The notes beneath the pieces were generated by a model that ran no database searches, was not told where the DNA came from, and saw only the letters and a program-made list of their open reading frames with translations. A program made the position numbers and the translations under genes. Below, piece after piece: positions 34,154-44,446 of a stretch of DNA of 64,000 nt. Location: NCBI RefSeq assembly GCF_022129445.1, contig NZ_JADQAQ010000003.1, positions 97,219-161,218 on the forward strand, written 5' to 3'. Every line of letters begins with the position of its first letter. The first letter of the stretch is position 1. Source of the stretch: Photobacterium sp. Ph5. GTDB taxonomy: Bacteria > Pseudomonadota > Gammaproteobacteria > Enterobacterales > Vibrionaceae.

Positions 34154-34181
34154 TTGTCCATCTGAAAGATAAACGTATACA
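34154..34181 (+). promoter_or_regulatory. Candidate internal promoter for lpd
   Basis: TTGTCC (34154-34159) and TATACA (34176-34181) are spaced 16 bp, about 60 bp before lpd. A separate lpd promoter is known in E. coli, where E3 also serves 2-oxoglutarate dehydrogenase and glycine cleavage. The match is modest. Confidence 0.35.
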
Positions 34182-34239
34182 AATACGTAAAAGTTACCTG
34201 ATAGCTTGTTAGGGATATAAGACTTACAACGAGGTCATA

Positions 34240-35670
34240 ATGAGTAAAGAAATTAAAGCCCAGGTAGTGGTGTTGGGTTCAGGCCCTGCTGGTTACTCTG
34301 CTGCATTCCGTTGCGCTGACTTAGGTCTAGATACGGTTCTAATTGAAAAATTCAACACACTAGGTGGTGTATGTCTTAACGTGGGTTGTATCCCATCAAA
34401 AGCATTACTTCACGTAGCGAAAGTTATCGAAGAAGCAAAAGCAATGGCTGAGCACGGCGTTGTTTTTGGTGAACCACAAACAGACATCAACAAGATCCGT
34501 CTGTGGAAAGACAAAGTAATTACTCAGTTAACTGGCGGTCTTGGCGGTATGGCTAAGATGCGTAAAGTAAATGTTGTTAATGGTTACGGTAAGTTTACTG
34601 GTCCTAACAGCATTGTTGTTGAAGGCGCTGATGGCCCAACAACGGTTAACTTTGATAACGCGATTATCGCGGCGGGCTCTCGCCCAATCGAACTACCATT
34701 CATCCCGCATGAAGACCCACGTATTTGGGATTCAACAGATGCGCTAGAGCTTAAAGAAGTACCTGAGAAGTTACTTGTTATGGGCGGCGGTATCATCGGT
34801 CTTGAAATGGGTACGGTTTACCACGCGCTAGGTTCTCAAATCGACGTTGTTGAGATGTTCGATCAAGTGATCCCAGCTGCGGATAAAGATATCGTTAAAG
34901 TATTTACTAAGCGTATCGCGAAGAAATTCAACCTGATGCTTGAAACAAAAGTAACAGCTGTTGAAGCAAAAGAAGACGGTATTTATGTAACGATGGAAGG
35001 CAAAAAAGCACCTGCTGAGCCTGTTCGTTACGATGCAGTTCTTGTTGCTATCGGTCGTGTGCCAAACGGTAAGCTAATTGACGCTGAAAAAGCGGGTATC
35101 AATGTTGATGAGCGTGGCTTTATTAACGTTGATAAGCAAATGCGCACTAACGTTGCTCACATTCACGCGATTGGTGATGTTGTTGGTCAACCAATGTTGG
35201 CTCACAAAGGTGTGCATGAAGGTCACGTAGCGGCTGAAGTTATTTCTGGTAAGAAGCACTACTTCGATCCTAAAGTTATTCCTTCAATTGCGTACACTGA
35301 GCCAGAAGTTGCGTGGGTTGGTAAGACTGAGAAAGAAGCGAAAGCAGAAGGTATCAACTACGAAGTTGCTACATTCCCATGGGCTGCATCAGGCCGTGCT
35401 ATCGCATCTGATTGTGCTGACGGTATGACGAAGATGATCTTCGACAAAGACACGCACCGTGTGATCGGTGGTGCTATCGTAGGTACTAACGGTGGTGAAC
35501 TACTAGGTGAAATCGGTCTAGCGATCGAGATGGGTTGTGATGCTGAAGATATCGCATTAACTATCCACGCTCACCCAACACTACACGAATCAGTAGGTCT
35601 TGCTGCTGAAGTATTTGAAGGCTCTATCACTGACCTTCCAAATGCAAAAGCGGTAAAGCGTAAGAAGTAA
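34240..35670 (+). CDS. lpd: Dihydrolipoamide dehydrogenase (E3)
   Basis: A 476-residue FAD-dependent disulphide oxidoreductase that reoxidises lipoyl groups using NAD+. The FAD loop GSGPAGYSAA is at residues 13-22, the redox cysteines are Cys45 and Cys50 in GGVCLNVGCIPSK, the NAD loop is GGGIIGLEMG near 185, and the C-terminal catalytic motif is HAHPTLHESV near 448. Length matches E. coli (474 aa). It is the last gene of the pdh operon, after a 195-bp spacer with a hairpin and a promoter candidate, and is followed by a strong terminator. Confidence 0.98.
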   Translation: MSKEIKAQVVVLGSGPAGYSAAFRCADLGLDTVLIEKFNTLGGVCLNVGCIPSKALLHVAKVIEEAKAMAEHGVVFGEPQTDINKIRLWKDKVITQLTGGLGGMAKMRKVNVVNGYGKFTGPNSIVVEGADGPTTVNFDNAIIAAGSRPIELPFIPHEDPRIWDSTDALELKEVPEKLLVMGGGIIGLEMGTVYHALGSQIDVVEMFDQVIPAADKDIVKVFTKRIAKKFNLMLETKVTAVEAKEDGIYVTMEGKKAPAEPVRYDAVLVAIGRVPNGKLIDAEKAGINVDERGFINVDKQMRTNVAHIHAIGDVVGQPMLAHKGVHEGHVAAEVISGKKHYFDPKVIPSIAYTEPEVAWVGKTEKEAKAEGINYEVATFPWAASGRAIASDCADGMTKMIFDKDTHRVIGGAIVGTNGGELLGEIGLAIEMGCDAEDIALTIHAHPTLHESVGLAAEVFEGSITDLPNAKAVKRKK

Positions 35671-35690
35671 TTACTACTTGTTATGATAAT

Positions 35691-35717
35691 AAAAAAGCGC
35701 CTAAGGGCGCTTTTTTG
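35691..35717 (+). terminator. Bidirectional terminator after lpd
   Basis: AAAAAAGCGCC (35691-35701) pairs with GGCGCTTTTTT (35706-35716) around a TAAG loop. It can serve lpd on + and the convergent chemoreceptor gene on -. Confidence 0.92.
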
Positions 35718-35755
35718 TTGTCTGCTGTTTAGCAATGCTAACATTCAATTTCAGG

Positions 35756-37675
35756 TTACAACTTAAACGTACCGACCATATCATCAAGACGTTGTGATAG
35801 TTGACGTAATGCTTGGCTGGAATCGGCTAATTGCGCGGCTGTTTCTGCGGTTAGCTGAGTGGTTTCATTAATCTCTTCGATATTACAATTGATATCTTGT
35901 ACCACGGTTGATTGCTCTTCTGTCGCAGTAGCCACTTGGGTATTCATATCAGCAATTAAACTAATGCGCTCAGAAATCGACACTAAAGCGACAGAGGCTT
36001 GATCTGAGGCTGAGACACCATTTTCAGACAACTGACGGCTTTGCTCCATCGCAACCACAGCATTGGATGCTTCTTGTTGTAAGCGGTTGATCATCGTTTG
36101 GATCTCGTCGGTAGAATCGGCAGTACGACTAGCAAGATTACGTACTTCATCGGCGACGACCGCAAACCCTCGACCTTGCTCGCCAGCACGCGCGGCTTCA
36201 ATAGCGGCATTAAGGGCAAGTAAGTTAGTTTGCTCTGAGATCCCACGGATCACATCTAAAATACTACCAATTGACTGGGTATTACTTGCCAGTGAGTCAA
36301 TGACATCGCTAACTTGGCTAATATCTGATGACAGTTGATTTATGGTATTACGTGCTTCACCAACAACGGTTTGACCATCATGGGTTTGTTGCTCTGCTTG
36401 TTGAGTTGATTCAGCAGCTAGGGCAGCATTGCTGGCGATTTCATTAACCGTCGCTCCCATTTCATTAATTGCAGCGACAACTTGAAGGGTTCTATCACGC
36501 TGGCTATGACTATTATCCAGTGTCAGTTGAGCTTGGTGAGCGACAGATTCTGCAGCTTGGCGCAGTGAATTTCCGGTTTCAGCGACTTCTGTTACTGAGT
36601 GATGGATCTTACCAATGAAGCCATTAAACCCTGATGATAATTGTGCAATCTCATCATTTCCTTCCACAGTTAAGCGGTGACGTAAATCGCCATCACCTTC
36701 ACCCAGATCTTTAAACATAGCCGCGAGTTGTTGAATAGGGCGAGTAATGCTACTAGCAAGGAAAATCGCAATAACAATGAAAATGGCTGCAATTAGACAG
36801 GTAAAGAGAATAACTTGATTACGAATAGTGGTAAGAGCTGCAAACGCTTCCTGTTTTGGTAGTTCACCAATAACGTACCAATCCATTGCTGGAATATAGC
36901 TGGCTGCTAAGAACACATCTTGTTGATTATTCGTCGCTTCCACTACGCTAAAGCTTTGTTTGTTTAATAGTTTTGATGCGATATTTGAATCAAATAAGGT
37001 GGAGATTGAGTTGTGATTTAGCATCTTATTATTATCGCGGTGGATCTTAACTGTCCCTTTACTATCGACTAAATAAACAAACCCTGTTTGTTCTATTTTA
37101 AATTGGCTAATGAAGTTCGCCATCTCATCAAGTGACTTAGATAGCCCTGCCAATGTGTCACCATTGGGTTGTTGATAGTTAACAAACAGTTTTACCTCGC
37201 CATTATTCTCACGAAAAATACTTAAGCTACGAGCTTGATTACTGCGTACAGCATCAAAAAACCAACTATCCTGTTGAGGTGTTAACTGACGAAGAAAACC
37301 ATTTTGATTCCAATAGTCACCGTTATTTCGGTTAGCAATAGAGACATCGAGTAGGTTGTATTGATTCTTTATATTTTGTAGTTCTTGAACCAAACGCGCC
37401 TTATCTTGTGGTGCTTTGTTATTTAATACGCTATCGACAACATAGCTGTTATTTGCCAGTTGCTCGGATGCAGATTGAAGTTGGATAACTTCTTTTTCTA
37501 CGTTGTTACGTATTTGCAACAAAATTGCGGGTAATTCGAGATCTAATATACGGGTGGTGATCGCAGCACGAACTTGGTTTTGACTGAGTACACTGACGAG
37601 AGTGGTAGAGGCGAGAACAGCCATCGTTATCGCGATGATCAGTTTAGATTTGATACTTAAATGTTTGTAATTCAT
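35756..37675 (-). CDS. Methyl-accepting chemotaxis protein with Cache sensor domain
   Basis: A 639-residue transmembrane chemoreceptor. An N-terminal membrane helix (about 9-30) precedes a periplasmic ligand-binding part of roughly 250 residues of Cache type (pattern [10 protein letters not shown] near its end). A second membrane helix (about 285-308), a HAMP linker starting [10 protein letters not shown], and a long cytoplasmic coiled coil follow. The tip sequence [20 protein letters not shown] is the CheA/CheW-binding hairpin, followed by [15 protein letters not shown]. The ATG at 37675 starts directly before the first helix; an in-frame extension of 22 codons is unlikely. The ligand is unknown. 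No such gene lies between lpd and acnB in E. coli, so it is an insertion. Confidence 0.9.
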   Translation of the reverse strand: MNYKHLSIKSKLIIAITMAVLASTTLVSVLSQNQVRAAITTRILDLELPAILLQIRNNVEKEVIQLQSASEQLANNSYVVDSVLNNKAPQDKARLVQELQNIKNQYNLLDVSIANRNNGDYWNQNGFLRQLTPQQDSWFFDAVRSNQARSLSIFRENNGEVKLFVNYQQPNGDTLAGLSKSLDEMANFISQFKIEQTGFVYLVDSKGTVKIHRDNNKMLNHNSISTLFDSNIASKLLNKQSFSVVEATNNQQDVFLAASYIPAMDWYVIGELPKQEAFAALTTIRNQVILFTCLIAAIFIVIAIFLASSITRPIQQLAAMFKDLGEGDGDLRHRLTVEGNDEIAQLSSGFNGFIGKIHHSVTEVAETGNSLRQAAESVAHQAQLTLDNSHSQRDRTLQVVAAINEMGATVNEIASNAALAAESTQQAEQQTHDGQTVVGEARNTINQLSSDISQVSDVIDSLASNTQSIGSILDVIRGISEQTNLLALNAAIEAARAGEQGRGFAVVADEVRNLASRTADSTDEIQTMINRLQQEASNAVVAMEQSRQLSENGVSASDQASVALVSISERISLIADMNTQVATATEEQSTVVQDINCNIEEINETTQLTAETAAQLADSSQALRQLSQRLDDMVGTFKL

Positions 37676-37787
37676 AAAACGGCTTATATTTATGAGCAAG
37701 TGAACAGACCATGCATAACGTGACAACGCAATACTGATCAATGAAATGAAAATACGCCGTTATGTATCTGCAATTTTGTTACAAAAC

Positions 37788-37809
37788 TTTAGTGATTTAT
37801 GTCACTAAA
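37788..37809. promoter_or_regulatory. CRP-like palindromic site between the chemoreceptor gene and acnB
   Basis: TTTAGTGA (37788-37795), six bases, and TCACTAAA (37802-37809) form a perfect 22-bp palindrome with the GTGA-N6-TCAC core of CRP sites; only the outer T/A of TGTGA/TCACA differs. It is about 115 bp upstream of the chemoreceptor ATG and about 190 bp upstream of the acnB promoter candidate. Which gene it serves is unclear. The rest of the 444-bp spacer holds the acnB promoter and leader plus a 21-codon ORF (37847-37912) without clear support. Confidence 0.55.
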
Positions 37810-37976
37810 TATGACCTGTAGCTAAAAAAGAGGAAATAAAGCCAATATGAAACAAGCGACTTTTGTTTTATGCGTTATAAATATTGAGGATTGCTTTACA
37901 CATTATGAGTAAAGAATTTTTCTAAAGTGTGAATGTTGTAAAAAAGCAGTAGTTTTTAAGTTTACGTTAAAAATGG

Positions 37977-37982
37977 TATAAT
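37977..37982 (+). promoter_or_regulatory. acnB promoter (extended -10)
   Basis: TGGTATAAT contains a perfect -10 TATAAT (37977-37982) with the extended TGn motif; the -35 region is poor. It would give a leader of about 130 bases before the acnB GTG. The leader has an imperfect repeat of GTTTTGG and an 8-bp hairpin (GTTTTGgCT with AGCAAAAC near 38,010-38,038). Confidence 0.55.
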
Positions 37983-38119
37983 GCTGCCCAGTTTTGGTCT
38001 CTCCTAAAGGGTTTTGGCTCTGACAATGCTCAGCAAAACATGATTATAAGAATCTGGAGATCACTCACTTCCAAGGATGTTTGGCCTATAGTGCCAGACC
38101 GTAATATGAGGAATATGTC

Positions 38120-40717
38120 GTGCTTGAAGCCTACCGTAAACACGTCGAAGAGCGTGCTGCTGAAGGGGTTGTTGCTAAACCATTGGATGCTGAACAGGTT
38201 GCCGCTCTTGTTGAGTTACTAAAAAATCCGCCAGCAGGCGAAGAAAGTGTTCTGCTGGATCTACTAGAAAATCGTATTCCCCCAGGCGTTGATGAAGCCG
38301 CTTATGTTAAAGCAGGTTTCCTTGCTGCTATCACTAAAGGTGAAGCGCAATCACCTATTGTAAGTAAAGAAAAAGCCGCAGAGTTATTAGGCACCATGCA
38401 AGGTGGTTACAATATTGAGCCATTAATTGCATTGCTTGATGATGCAGAGCTTGCTCCGATTGCTGTTAAAACATTGTCACATACGCTATTAATGTTTGAT
38501 GCGTTCTATGATGTAGAAGAAAAAGCCAAAGCAGGTAATGCATTTGCTCAGCAAGTTCTACAATCATGGGCTGATGCAGAGTGGTTCCTATCTAAACCAG
38601 CATTGGCTGAAAAAATCACCCTGACTGTATTTAAAGTTACAGGTGAGACCAATACCGATGACTTATCACCAGCACCTGATGCGTGGTCTCGTCCAGATAT
38701 TCCACTTCACGCACTTGCGATGCTGAAAAATGAACGTGAAGGTATCGTTCCTGATCAACAAGGCTCTGTTGGTCCAATCAAGCAAATCGAAGCGTTAAAA
38801 GAAAAAGGTCACCAGCTTGTTTATGTTGGTGATGTTGTAGGTACTGGCTCTTCTCGTAAGTCTGCAACTAACTCCGTACTTTGGTTCATGGGTGATGATA
38901 TCCCTTATGTACCGAACAAGCGTGCGGGTGGTTATGTTTTAGGTGGCAAGATCGCTCCTATCTTCTTTAATACGATGGAAGATGCAGGCGCACTACCGAT
39001 TGAAGTTGATGTGACTCAACTTGCGATGGGTGATGTGATTGATGTGTACCCATTCAAAGGTGAAGTTCGTCGTCACGAAAGCGATGAGCTAGTTTCTACT
39101 TTTGAGCTAAAAACAGATGTGTTGATTGATGAAGTGCGTGCGGGTGGTCGTATTCCATTGATTATTGGTCGTGGCCTAACCGATCGTGCGCGTCAATCAC
39201 TTGGTTTACCATCATCGGATATTTTCCGTCGCCCTGTTGCGGTTGAAGATAGCGGTAAAGGTTATACCTTAGCGCAGAAGATGGTAGGTAAAGCGTGTGG
39301 TGTTGAAGGCGTTCGCCCAGGCACTTACTGTGAGCCTAAGATGACTACGGTAGGTTCGCAAGATACCACAGGTCCTATGACTCGTGATGAATTGAAAGAC
39401 TTAGCGTGTCTTGGTTTCTCTGCTGAACTTACGATGCAGTCGTTCTGTCATACCTCGGCTTATCCAAAACCGATTGATGTTAACACTCACCACACATTAC
39501 CTGATTTCATCATGAACCGTGGTGGTGTATCACTTCGTCCTGGTGATGGTGTTATTCACTCATGGCTAAACCGTATGCTACTGCCTGATACCGTTGGTAC
39601 AGGTGGTGACTCACATACCCGTTTCCCATTAGGTATTTCATTCCCAGCAGGCTCTGGTCTTGTCGCTTTTGCTGCGGCAACCGGTGTGATGCCATTAGAT
39701 ATGCCTGAATCAATTCTGGTTCGCTTTAAAGGTGAGATGCAAGAAGGGATCACGTTACGTGATCTTGTCCATGCGATCCCATACTATGCGATTCAGCAAG
39801 GTCTACTGACGGTTGAGAAAGCAGGTAAGATCAACGAATTCTCTGGTCGTGTACTGGAGATCGAAGGTGTTGAGCACCTAACAGTTGAGCAAGCATTTGA
39901 GCTATCAGATGCATCAGCAGAGCGTAGTGCGGCAGGTTGTACGGTTAAGCTTTCTGAAGAGTCGATTGCAGAATACTTAAACTCAAACATCGTGATGCTG
40001 AAGTGGATGATTTCTGAAGGTTACGGCGATCGTCGTACCATTGAGCGTCGTATTACCGCGATGGAAGAGTGGTTAGCAAATCCAGAGCTAATGACGGCAG
40101 ACAATGATGCTGAATACGCACACGTGATTGAAATTGACTTGGCAGATATCAATCAGCCAATTCTATGTGCGCCAAATGATCCGGATGATGCGCGTTTACT
40201 GTCGGACGTTCAAGGTACACAAATTGATGAAGTGTTTATCGGTTCATGTATGACGAACATTGGCCACTTCCGTGCAGCAGGTAAACTGCTAGAGAAATTT
40301 GGTGGTCAGCTAGATACACGTTTGTGGGTCGCTCCACCAACGAAGATGGATAAAGATCAGCTAACGGAAGAAGGCTACTACGGGATCTTTGGTCGTGCTG
40401 GGGTTCGTATTGAAACTCCGGGATGTTCACTGTGTATGGGTAACCAAGCACGTGTTGCAGATAAGGCGACAGTGATGTCGACATCAACCCGAAACTTCCC
40501 GAACCGTTTGGGTACAGGTGCGAATGTTTACCTATCTTCAGCTGAACTTGCTGCAGTTGGTGCTATTTTAGGTCGTATTCCAACTAAGGAAGAATACCTA
40601 GAATACGCGAAACAAATTGATGCAACAGCGGCGGATACTTACCGTTACTTAAACTTCCACCGTATGGAAGATTACACTAAGAAAGCGGATGAAGTGATCA
40701 TTCAACAACCAGCTTAG
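38120..40717 (+). CDS. acnB: Aconitate hydratase B / 2-methylisocitrate dehydratase
   Basis: An 865-residue [4Fe-4S] enzyme converting citrate to isocitrate in the TCA cycle. Order is the HEAT-like N-terminal domain, the swivel domain (domain 4), then domains 1-3, the AcnB arrangement. Cluster cysteines are in [10 protein letters not shown] and in CSLCMGNQ. The start is GTG at 38120, preceded by GAGGAA and giving [16 protein letters not shown], which aligns exactly with E. coli AcnB. It is followed by a strong terminator. In E. coli the apo form binds mRNA on iron loss; that is family knowledge only. Confidence 0.97.
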   Translation: MLEAYRKHVEERAAEGVVAKPLDAEQVAALVELLKNPPAGEESVLLDLLENRIPPGVDEAAYVKAGFLAAITKGEAQSPIVSKEKAAELLGTMQGGYNIEPLIALLDDAELAPIAVKTLSHTLLMFDAFYDVEEKAKAGNAFAQQVLQSWADAEWFLSKPALAEKITLTVFKVTGETNTDDLSPAPDAWSRPDIPLHALAMLKNEREGIVPDQQGSVGPIKQIEALKEKGHQLVYVGDVVGTGSSRKSATNSVLWFMGDDIPYVPNKRAGGYVLGGKIAPIFFNTMEDAGALPIEVDVTQLAMGDVIDVYPFKGEVRRHESDELVSTFELKTDVLIDEVRAGGRIPLIIGRGLTDRARQSLGLPSSDIFRRPVAVEDSGKGYTLAQKMVGKACGVEGVRPGTYCEPKMTTVGSQDTTGPMTRDELKDLACLGFSAELTMQSFCHTSAYPKPIDVNTHHTLPDFIMNRGGVSLRPGDGVIHSWLNRMLLPDTVGTGGDSHTRFPLGISFPAGSGLVAFAAATGVMPLDMPESILVRFKGEMQEGITLRDLVHAIPYYAIQQGLLTVEKAGKINEFSGRVLEIEGVEHLTVEQAFELSDASAERSAAGCTVKLSEESIAEYLNSNIVMLKWMISEGYGDRRTIERRITAMEEWLANPELMTADNDAEYAHVIEIDLADINQPILCAPNDPDDARLLSDVQGTQIDEVFIGSCMTNIGHFRAAGKLLEKFGGQLDTRLWVAPPTKMDKDQLTEEGYYGIFGRAGVRIETPGCSLCMGNQARVADKATVMSTSTRNFPNRLGTGANVYLSSAELAAVGAILGRIPTKEEYLEYAKQIDATAADTYRYLNFHRMEDYTKKADEVIIQQPA

Positions 40718-40733
40718 TTATTGATTAAATAAT

Positions 40734-40765
40734 AAAAATGCCTCGAATGTTCGAGGCATTTTTTG
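40734..40765 (+). terminator. Bidirectional terminator after acnB
   Basis: AAAAATGCCTCGA (40734-40746) pairs with TCGAGGCATTTTT (40751-40763) around an ATGT loop. It serves acnB and the convergent glycerate kinase gene. Confidence 0.92.
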
Positions 40766-40784
40766 TTGGTATGGAAAGTTTCTA

Positions 40785-41918
40785 TTAGCGATCTAAGGTG
40801 TAAATCGCTGCGACATTACGTGCTGTGATCTCAACGTTAATTGCAGCTTCTGCTAGTGCTTCAGCTAAACTTACCGAGCGTGGTACGACACTGAATACCG
40901 CATCAATACCGTGCTCATGAACGACATCACAGTCATAAGATAAACATCCCGCAATGCCAATGACAGGTTTGTTAAAACGCTTGGCGGTACGTGCAACACC
41001 AATCGGGGTTTTACCGTAAATCGTTTGGCTATCAATACGCCCTTCACCAGTGATCACTAAATCAGCATCTTTTAATACATCTGCTAAATTGACCGCATCC
41101 ATGACAATCTCAATACCTGGACGTAACTGTGCGTTAAATAGTCCAAGTAAAGCAGCACCCATACCGCCAGCCGCCCCTGCACCAGCCATGTCTTTTACAT
41201 CAGTACCTAAATCACGTTTTATGATCTTGGCGTAATGAGCAAGGTTATCATCGAGCTGGGTTATCATCTCAGGCGTTGCACCTTTCTGTGGACCAAATAC
41301 CTGAGATGCACCTTTGTCACCACATAGTGGGCTATCTACATCGCAGGCAACTTCTAATTTGACCTTAGCAAGACGAGGGTCGATATCACTAATATCAATA
41401 TGGTGTAAGCGAGCTAATGCGCCGCCGCCATAGCTAATTTGTTTATTATTTTCATCGAGCAAACGTACACCCAGTGCTTGTGCCATGCCTATGCCACCAT
41501 CGTTAGTCGCGCTACCACCAATACCAACGATGATGTGTTCAATCTCTTTATCTAATGCTGCTAGAATTAATTCACCAGTACCAAAGCTGGTGGTCAACAT
41601 GGGGTTTCGCTGCTCTGGACCAACAAGATGTAAACCCGATGCGGCAGCCATTTCAATAATGGCGGTTTTTCCATCACCCATTAAGCCGAAGAAGCCATTC
41701 ACTTGTTCACCTAACGGTCCTGTTACTGTGCACTCAATAATGCGCCCGCTACTAGCATCCACCAATGATTGTACTGTGCCTTCACCGCCATCAGCCATCG
41801 GTAATTTAATGTATTCTGCGTTTGGTAATACTTGGCGAAAACCGTTTTCAATCGCGGTTGCCACTTCCATTGCTGTTAGGCTTTCTTTGTAAGAATCTGG
41901 GGCAATAATAATTTTCAT
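40785..41918 (-). CDS. Glycerate 2-kinase (GarK/GlxK family)
   Basis: A 377-residue class I glycerate kinase that phosphorylates D-glycerate with ATP to 2-phosphoglycerate, feeding glycolysis. Conserved stretches are [11 protein letters not shown] at the N-terminus, MADGGEGTV near 42, [11 protein letters not shown] near 131, and [12 protein letters not shown] near 283. Two adjacent ATGs exist (41921 and 41918); the second gives the usual [11 protein letters not shown] start. It stands alone here, without garR, garL or glxR neighbours, so whether it serves glyoxylate or galactarate breakdown cannot be told. It is divergent from yacL and absent from this location in E. coli. Confidence 0.93.
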   Translation of the reverse strand: MKIIIAPDSYKESLTAMEVATAIENGFRQVLPNAEYIKLPMADGGEGTVQSLVDASSGRIIECTVTGPLGEQVNGFFGLMGDGKTAIIEMAAASGLHLVGPEQRNPMLTTSFGTGELILAALDKEIEHIIVGIGGSATNDGGIGMAQALGVRLLDENNKQISYGGGALARLHHIDISDIDPRLAKVKLEVACDVDSPLCGDKGASQVFGPQKGATPEMITQLDDNLAHYAKIIKRDLGTDVKDMAGAGAAGGMGAALLGLFNAQLRPGIEIVMDAVNLADVLKDADLVITGEGRIDSQTIYGKTPIGVARTAKRFNKPVIGIAGCLSYDCDVVHEHGIDAVFSVVPRSVSLAEALAEAAINVEITARNVAAIYTLDR

Positions 41919-42114
41919 CATGATGAGCCTATTAAACGAAGAGAAGGAAGATGGTCATTTTTGTCATGGTTACGTCATTGTGTACCACGATTTGCTACTA
42001 CTTGTGGTATTGAGTTGCATTTCTTGAGTAGATCCTGACAATGGGCGGCAAGCGTATGAGCTGTATTTTATCAGCTTATTAAAGCAAGAAGATCATCTCT
42101 GAGGAACGAAAGGT

Positions 42115-42483
42115 ATGGACTACGAATTTAAAAAAAATACCTTGGACGGTACTTATCACGCTATTTTTTCCATGGGCCATGAAGTATTAGGTCGTTGGAT
42201 TATTGAAGAAATAGGTAAGGATACCGAGAAGCTCGATCTCATCATGGATCAACTTAGTGCAATGAAAAACAGTAGCCAAGAATGGCGTTTAGTGGGAGAA
42301 GAATTAACCCTATTATTGCAAGATAATGAAGCCTTAGTTCAAGCTAACTGTTTGTTTTCAGAAGAAGAGGAAGACTTTGAAGAGGATTTTCATTTTTATG
42401 ATGAAGAAAGTCTTTCAGTATGTGGATTTGAAGATCTTGAGCAAGTGTTAGAAGGTTGGCGTACTTTTATTGCTCGTTTTTAA
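42115..42483 (+). CDS. yacL: UPF0231 family protein YacL
   Basis: A 122-residue small acidic cytoplasmic protein. It shares MDYEF at the start, SMGHEV-GRW, and [17 protein letters not shown] near the C-terminus with E. coli YacL, which also follows acnB. Function is not established. A run of acidic residues ([11 protein letters not shown]) marks the middle. The ATG has GAGGAACGAAAGGT ahead of it. Its terminator hairpin overlaps an NtrC-like site of the next operon. Confidence 0.9.
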   Translation: MDYEFKKNTLDGTYHAIFSMGHEVLGRWIIEEIGKDTEKLDLIMDQLSAMKNSSQEWRLVGEELTLLLQDNEALVQANCLFSEEEEDFEEDFHFYDEESLSVCGFEDLEQVLEGWRTFIARF

Positions 42484-42546
42484 TGTTCTAATTGAAATTT
42501 AAAAATAGAATTGATTTGAGGCGTTTTTATGCTTCATGTTAGTGAG

Positions 42547-42577
42547 AAGGCTGCACTGTTATGGTGCGGCCTTTTTT
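42547..42577 (+). terminator. Terminator after yacL
   Basis: AAGGCTGCAC (42547-42556) pairs with GTGCGGCCTT (42564-42573), with one T-G pair, followed by a T-run to 42577. The same DNA contains the NtrC-like site listed separately. Confidence 0.8.
42552..42568. promoter_or_regulatory. NtrC-like enhancer site upstream of glnK-amtB
   Basis: TGCACTGTTATGGTGCG matches the NtrC dyad TGCACCA-N3-TGGTGCA at 11 of 14 symmetric positions. It is centred about 95 bp before the predicted sigma-54 start, a normal enhancer distance. Confidence 0.6.
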
Positions 42578-42630
42578 CATTTATTATCCCGTAATATCTT
42601 AACTAATTGAATTTATTGTGAAATAAAAAT

Positions 42631-42646
42631 TGGCACAATGCTTGTT
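42631..42646 (+). promoter_or_regulatory. Sigma-54 promoter of glnK-amtB
   Basis: TGGCACAATGCTTGTT has the -24 TGGCAC element and a -12 TTGT, differing by one base from TTGC. It lies about 50 bp before glnK, in the right orientation. Nitrogen-limitation control through NtrB/NtrC is inferred. Confidence 0.7.
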
Positions 42647-42694
42647 TGTTAAGTAAGTGTAAACATCAAGGATTGGGTATTTGAGGAGCAAGCA

Positions 42695-43033
42695 ATGAAG
42701 ATTATTAACGCCATTATTAAGCCATTTAAATTGGACGACGTACGCGAAGCATTAGCCGATGTTGGTGTAGAAGGTATGACTGTCTCGGAAGTCAAAGGAT
42801 TTGGCCGACAGAAGGGGCATACCGAGCTTTACCGTGGTGCTGAATATCAAGTTGATTTTTTACCTAAGGTAAAAATTGAAATTGCGACACAAGCTCAGAA
42901 TTTGGATGCCATTGTTGAAGCCATCAGCAATGCCGCACAAACCGGGAAAATCGGTGATGGCAAAATTTTTGTTTACGATCTTGAGCATGCAGTACGTATT
43001 CGTACTGGTGAAGTGGACACAGAAGCACTGTAG
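42695..43033 (+). CDS. glnK: Nitrogen regulatory PII protein GlnK
   Basis: A 112-residue trimeric signal protein that senses 2-oxoglutarate, ATP/ADP and glutamine status. The T-loop carries Tyr51 in YRGAEYQ, the uridylylation site, and the C-terminal region has IGDGKIFV. Position directly before amtB favours GlnK over GlnB: in the family it plugs the AmtB channel when ammonium is plentiful. It sits behind a sigma-54 promoter. amtB follows after 50 bp. Confidence 0.94.
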   Translation: MKIINAIIKPFKLDDVREALADVGVEGMTVSEVKGFGRQKGHTELYRGAEYQVDFLPKVKIEIATQAQNLDAIVEAISNAAQTGKIGDGKIFVYDLEHAVRIRTGEVDTEAL

Positions 43034-43083
43034 TTCATAACAATAAAAGAATTGATGAATTGGGTTATTAGGGGAAGACGACC

Positions 43084-44313
43084 ATGGAATTATCAACAAC
43101 AGTAATAGAATTGCGTTATGCGCTAGACACCTTTTTCTTTTTGATCTCTGGCGCATTAGTGATGTGGATGGCAGCAGGTTTTGCGATGTTAGAAGCAGGT
43201 CTTGTTCGTTCGAAAAACACCACTGAAATTTTAACTAAAAATATTTGTTTATATGCTATCGCTTGTACCATGTACCTACTGGTTGGTTACAACATTATGT
43301 ATGTCGATAACAGTGCGGGTGGTTGGTTACCCTCATTTGGAGCATTAATTGGTACGCAAGCTGAAGGCGCTGATCACTCTTTAGAATCTGACTTCTTTTT
43401 CCAAGTTGTCTTCGTTGCGACTGCAATGTCTGTTGTTTCTGGTGCGGTAGCAGAGCGTATGAAATTATGGTCATTCCTTATTTTCTCTGTGGTACTAACT
43501 GCCGTTATTTATCCTGTAGAAGGCTACTGGACATGGGGCGGTGGTTTCCTATCAGAAGCGGGCTTTAGCGACTTTGCAGGTTCTGGTATTGTACATATGG
43601 CAGGTGCAGCAGCAGCACTAGCAGGTGTATTACTATTGGGTGCACGTAAAGGAAAATACGGTAAAAACGGCGAGATTTACCCAATTCCGGGTTCAAACAT
43701 GCCACTTGCAACATTAGGTACATTTATTCTGTGGTTTGGTTGGTTTGGTTTCAACGGTGGTTCACAGTTAATGGTATCTGACTTTGAAAACGCAACAGCT
43801 GTTGGTCAAATCTTCTTAAATACTAATGCCGCAGCTGCCGCTGGTGCCATTGCAGCGCTAGCGGTATGTAAAACAACATGGGGTAAAGCTGATTTAACTA
43901 TGGTATTAAACGGTGCGTTAGCCGGCCTGGTGGCTATCACGGCAGATCCATTATCACCATCACCAGTTGCTGCGGTAATTATTGGTGTGGTTGCAGGTGC
44001 ATTAGTTGTGTTTAGTATTATTGCGCTAGATAAAGTGAAGATTGATGATCCAGTAGGTGCGATTTCAGTACACGGTGTATGTGGTCTATTTGGCTTAATG
44101 GTTGTGCCATTTAGCAATGCTGATGCAAGCTTTATGACGCAGTTATTTGGCGCAGCGGTTATCTTCGGTTGGGTGTTTGCTGCAAGCCTTGCTGTATGGG
44201 GTGTATTAAAGGTAACGGTTGGTATTCGCGTAACAGAAGAAGAAGAATTGGAAGGTATGGACTCACATGACTGTGGTGTTGATGCTTACCCTGAGTTTGT
44301 TAGCGTGAAATAA
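43084..44313 (+). CDS. amtB: Ammonium transporter AmtB
   Basis: A 409-residue inner-membrane channel with about eleven transmembrane helices. The twin pore histidines are in SGIVHMAGAAAA near residue 174 and in ISVHGVCGLFG near 330. The N-terminus begins directly with the first helix without the cleavable signal peptide of E. coli AmtB. It is cotranscribed with glnK, its inhibitor. The terminator after it is strong. Confidence 0.95.
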   Translation: MELSTTVIELRYALDTFFFLISGALVMWMAAGFAMLEAGLVRSKNTTEILTKNICLYAIACTMYLLVGYNIMYVDNSAGGWLPSFGALIGTQAEGADHSLESDFFFQVVFVATAMSVVSGAVAERMKLWSFLIFSVVLTAVIYPVEGYWTWGGGFLSEAGFSDFAGSGIVHMAGAAAALAGVLLLGARKGKYGKNGEIYPIPGSNMPLATLGTFILWFGWFGFNGGSQLMVSDFENATAVGQIFLNTNAAAAAGAIAALAVCKTTWGKADLTMVLNGALAGLVAITADPLSPSPVAAVIIGVVAGALVVFSIIALDKVKIDDPVGAISVHGVCGLFGLMVVPFSNADASFMTQLFGAAVIFGWVFAASLAVWGVLKVTVGIRVTEEEELEGMDSHDCGVDAYPEFVSVK

Positions 44314-44344
44314 AATATAAGTAATTAATTACTTTATAGTTAAA

Positions 44345-44384
44345 AAAATCGCCACCTATTTATAGGTGGCGATTTTGTTTTTTG
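44345..44384 (+). terminator. Terminator after amtB
   Basis: AAAATCGCCACCTA (44345-44358) and TAGGTGGCGATTTT (44363-44376) form a perfect 14-bp stem with a TTTA loop, followed by GTTTTTTG. Confidence 0.93.
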
Positions 44385-44409
44385 ATTGTAATTATTTGTA
44401 ACAAGTGGA

Positions 44410-44437
44410 TTGCGAAGGGAAGTGTTTTACGTATAAT
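44410..44437 (+). promoter_or_regulatory. Promoter of fbpABC
   Basis: TTGCGA (44410-44415) and a perfect TATAAT (44432-44437) are spaced 16 bp. The Fur box begins ten bases after the -10, covering the predicted start site. Confidence 0.65.
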
Positions 44438-44446
44438 GAATCTTAT

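Noticed and set aside
37847..37912. 21-codon ORF in the chemoreceptor-acnB spacer
   Set aside because: The GAGG is 13 bases from the ATG, too far, and the ORF lies upstream of the acnB promoter; nothing supports translation.
41485..41892. 135-codon ORF antisense to the glycerate kinase gene
   Set aside because: Runs opposite a clearly conserved gene and has Ser/Pro-rich shadow composition.
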